In this document: piece after piece, positions 35,602 to 37,113 of the stretch
Position numbering within the stretch: position 1 is the stretch's first letter
Layout: every line of letters starts with the position of its first letter
NCBI GenBank assembly: GCA_014800785.1
Contig: JAAVFK010000018.1
Coordinates: 166,118 to 203,230 of the forward strand
DNA length: 37,113 bases
Direction of reading: 5' to 3'
DNA from: Bacteroidales bacterium
Lineage (GTDB): Bacteria; Bacteroidota; Bacteroidia; Bacteroidales; Muribaculaceae
Notes under the pieces: model-generated
The model's database searches: none
What the model saw: only the letters and a program-made list of their open reading frames with translations
What the model was told of the DNA's origin: nothing
Made by a program: the position numbers and the translations under genes

Positions 35602-37113
35602 TCAGTTGACAACAAGCACCTTGCCGACGCGGGAGAGACCCGAATCGGACTCACCGCCGGAAGCAAGGATATAGTAGACACCGGAAGGCACGCGCTTTCC
35701 GTTCAGGTTGGCCGCATCCCACTGGATCGTGCCCCCCTCAACACGTCCGAGTTCACGGACTGTGTTGCCGTGGGCATCGGTGATCTTCACCAGCGCGCCT
35801 TCGGTCAGGCCGTCGATGGTAACCCATCCGAAATATTCAGGACGAACGGGGTTCGGGAAGACGCGGAGGTTGTCGAAGTCGCTGCCGTCACCTTCGCCCG
35901 AGGGGAAGAACTCGCAGAGACCCTTTGCCGTAGAGATCATCAGCGATCCTGTAGCGTCGTTCCAGCCGATTCCATAGACATTGTTGTCGGGAAGCGAAGA
36001 GGTCTCAGCGGTCCACTCACCTTTGACGACACGGCCGTCAGAGGTAGTGCAGACGATGCCGCCACCTACGGTTGCGAACCATTTACGACCGAACGGATCA
36101 TCAAGAATGTTGGAGACATCGACACCGTTGAGAAGGTAGTCCGCAAGGGAGGTTCCGTCGTCACGCGCGACCTTGATGCGGTTGACCTGAGAGGGATTGC
36201 TCATGAAGGTCGAGGGATTGACGGTGAACACACCGCTGTCTGTACCCACCCACACCAGACCGGTCGAGGGATCCTCATAGAGGGTACGGATATAGTTGTA
36301 GCTGACCGGCTGTCCATCCTGGTCATAGAAGTTAGCGGCGCTCGCTTGAACATCGTCACCGGTGTTTGCAAACGTTCCTTTGTGGTCGACCATCGCCAGA
36401 CCACCCCCATAGGTACCTAAAGATACGAGCGCACGCGTCGTGTTGCCGTTGCTTGAGAGGGGAACGACAAGCGAGTTCCAGCTGAAGTCTTTGGACTTGA
36501 CCGGAATCTTCACCCATGGTTTGAACGACTTTGCATCTTTGGTTGCGTCGATATTGGCACGCGGCCAAACCCAGATCTCCGAGGGATTGGAGGAGTCAAG
36601 GTTATTGAAGACCGACCAGAGATTCCCCTCGCGGTCAAACACCGGAGGCGCCATACGCGCCGAACGGTCCCATTTATCCGACGTCGGAAGCATGGCCACG
36701 AATTCGGGATAACCGGCTCCGCGGTCATTCTCCGTACTCATATGGAATATATCCGAGGAGTCACGAAGGCTTATTCTACCGATACCTGAAGTCAAGGAAC
36801 CGAAGTAGACATATTCGGGTTTCTTTGGGTCTATAGCAAGCCCCGACGGATTGAACATCATCATCCAGCGCGATGAGTTGGTATATCTAAGACCATGCTG
36901 GATCCAATCTCCCCCTTTAAGGGCGCTAAGCTGAATCGGTCGTATATATGAATCGGTCGGAAAATAGTTGACGTTGCCGTGATTGGAGACGAGCATCCCG
37001 TAGGTCGGATGATACTTCATATCCTGAGATATGAAGACTGTGGAAGCATTGGGCATCATATAGTCTTTCGTCACCTTCCATTCCGTGCCTTTGTTTACAC
37101 GTCTGAGACCCAG
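35602..37113 (-). CDS. Two-component-regulator-type beta-propeller protein with T9SS type A-like CTD (PorZ-like), truncated by window end
   Basis: Propeller repeats (SGLVWVGTDSGVFTVN, KWFATVGGGIVCT, SLMISTAKGLCEF); CTD 'LRVFPNPVRPEYFGWVTIDGLTEGALVKITDAHGNTVREL...GVYYILAS...KVLVVN'. Frame stays open to 37113. Confidence 0.82.
   Translation of the reverse strand: MGLRRVNKGTEWKVTKDYMMPNASTVFISQDMKYHPTYGMLVSNHGNVNYFPTDSYIRPIQLSALKGGDWIQHGLRYTNSSRWMMMFNPSGLAIDPKKPEYVYFGSLTSGIGRISLRDSSDIFHMSTENDRGAGYPEFVAMLPTSDKWDRSARMAPPVFDREGNLWSVFNNLDSSNPSEIWVWPRANIDATKDAKSFKPWVKIPVKSKDFSWNSLVVPLSSNGNTTRALVSLGTYGGGLAMVDHKGTFANTGDDVQASAANFYDQDGQPVSYNYIRTLYEDPSTGLVWVGTDSGVFTVNPSTFMSNPSQVNRIKVARDDGTSLADYLLNGVDVSNILDDPFGRKWFATVGGGIVCTTSDGRVVKGEWTAETSSLPDNNVYGIGWNDATGSLMISTAKGLCEFFPSGEGDGSDFDNLRVFPNPVRPEYFGWVTIDGLTEGALVKITDAHGNTVRELGRVEGGTIQWDAANLNGKRVPSGVYYILASGGESDSGLSRVGKVLVVN

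Noticed and set aside
1-37113. CRISPR array, prophage, integrative element or classical anti-phage system
   Set aside because: No regularly spaced direct repeats, integrase, transposase, structural phage genes, or recognisable defence nucleases/toxins. The lone GH24-like protein is a lipoprotein without phage neighbours.

Overview
The window is one continuous stretch of a Bacteroidales chromosome, probably Muribaculaceae-like (inferred from BspA-type LRR proteins, C-terminal sorting tails and TAnnTTTG promoters). I support 32 CDS. Left to right: a truncated secreted protein (-); a DUF6377/LuxR-like membrane regulator (-) divergent from a 1108-aa secreted GH13 amylase; an intergenic segment that looks like a ~300-nt structured ncRNA; two lipoproteins; a BspA-like LRR protein; a three-gene envelope operon (duplicated-domain LysM protein, Cbp1-like coiled-coil lipoprotein, LysM/TPR/DnaJ-type Zn-finger protein); purC; a pyrC-K-D-F-E-B operon whose PyrB carries only the zinc domain of PyrI; lrgA-lrgB; a CotH-like secreted protein; an asparaginase / MFS / glutaminase operon; a GH24-like lysozyme lipoprotein with a partner lipoprotein; a flippase-like membrane protein; another LRR protein; a secreted hypothetical; mrp, trmB and a third LRR protein; and a truncated beta-propeller/T9SS CTD protein. 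No tRNA, rRNA, CRISPR, transposase or prophage was recognised. The best candidates for something undescribed are the structured RNA at ~6697-7003, the three-gene LysM/Cbp1/Zn-finger operon, the PyrB-Zn fusion, two zero-loop perfect palindromes (60 bp and 38 bp) between convergent genes, an apparently leaderless CotH gene with a CTG start, and repeat/G-tract leaders in the glsA-MFS-ansA operon. All calls come from reading the sequence; no database search was run.
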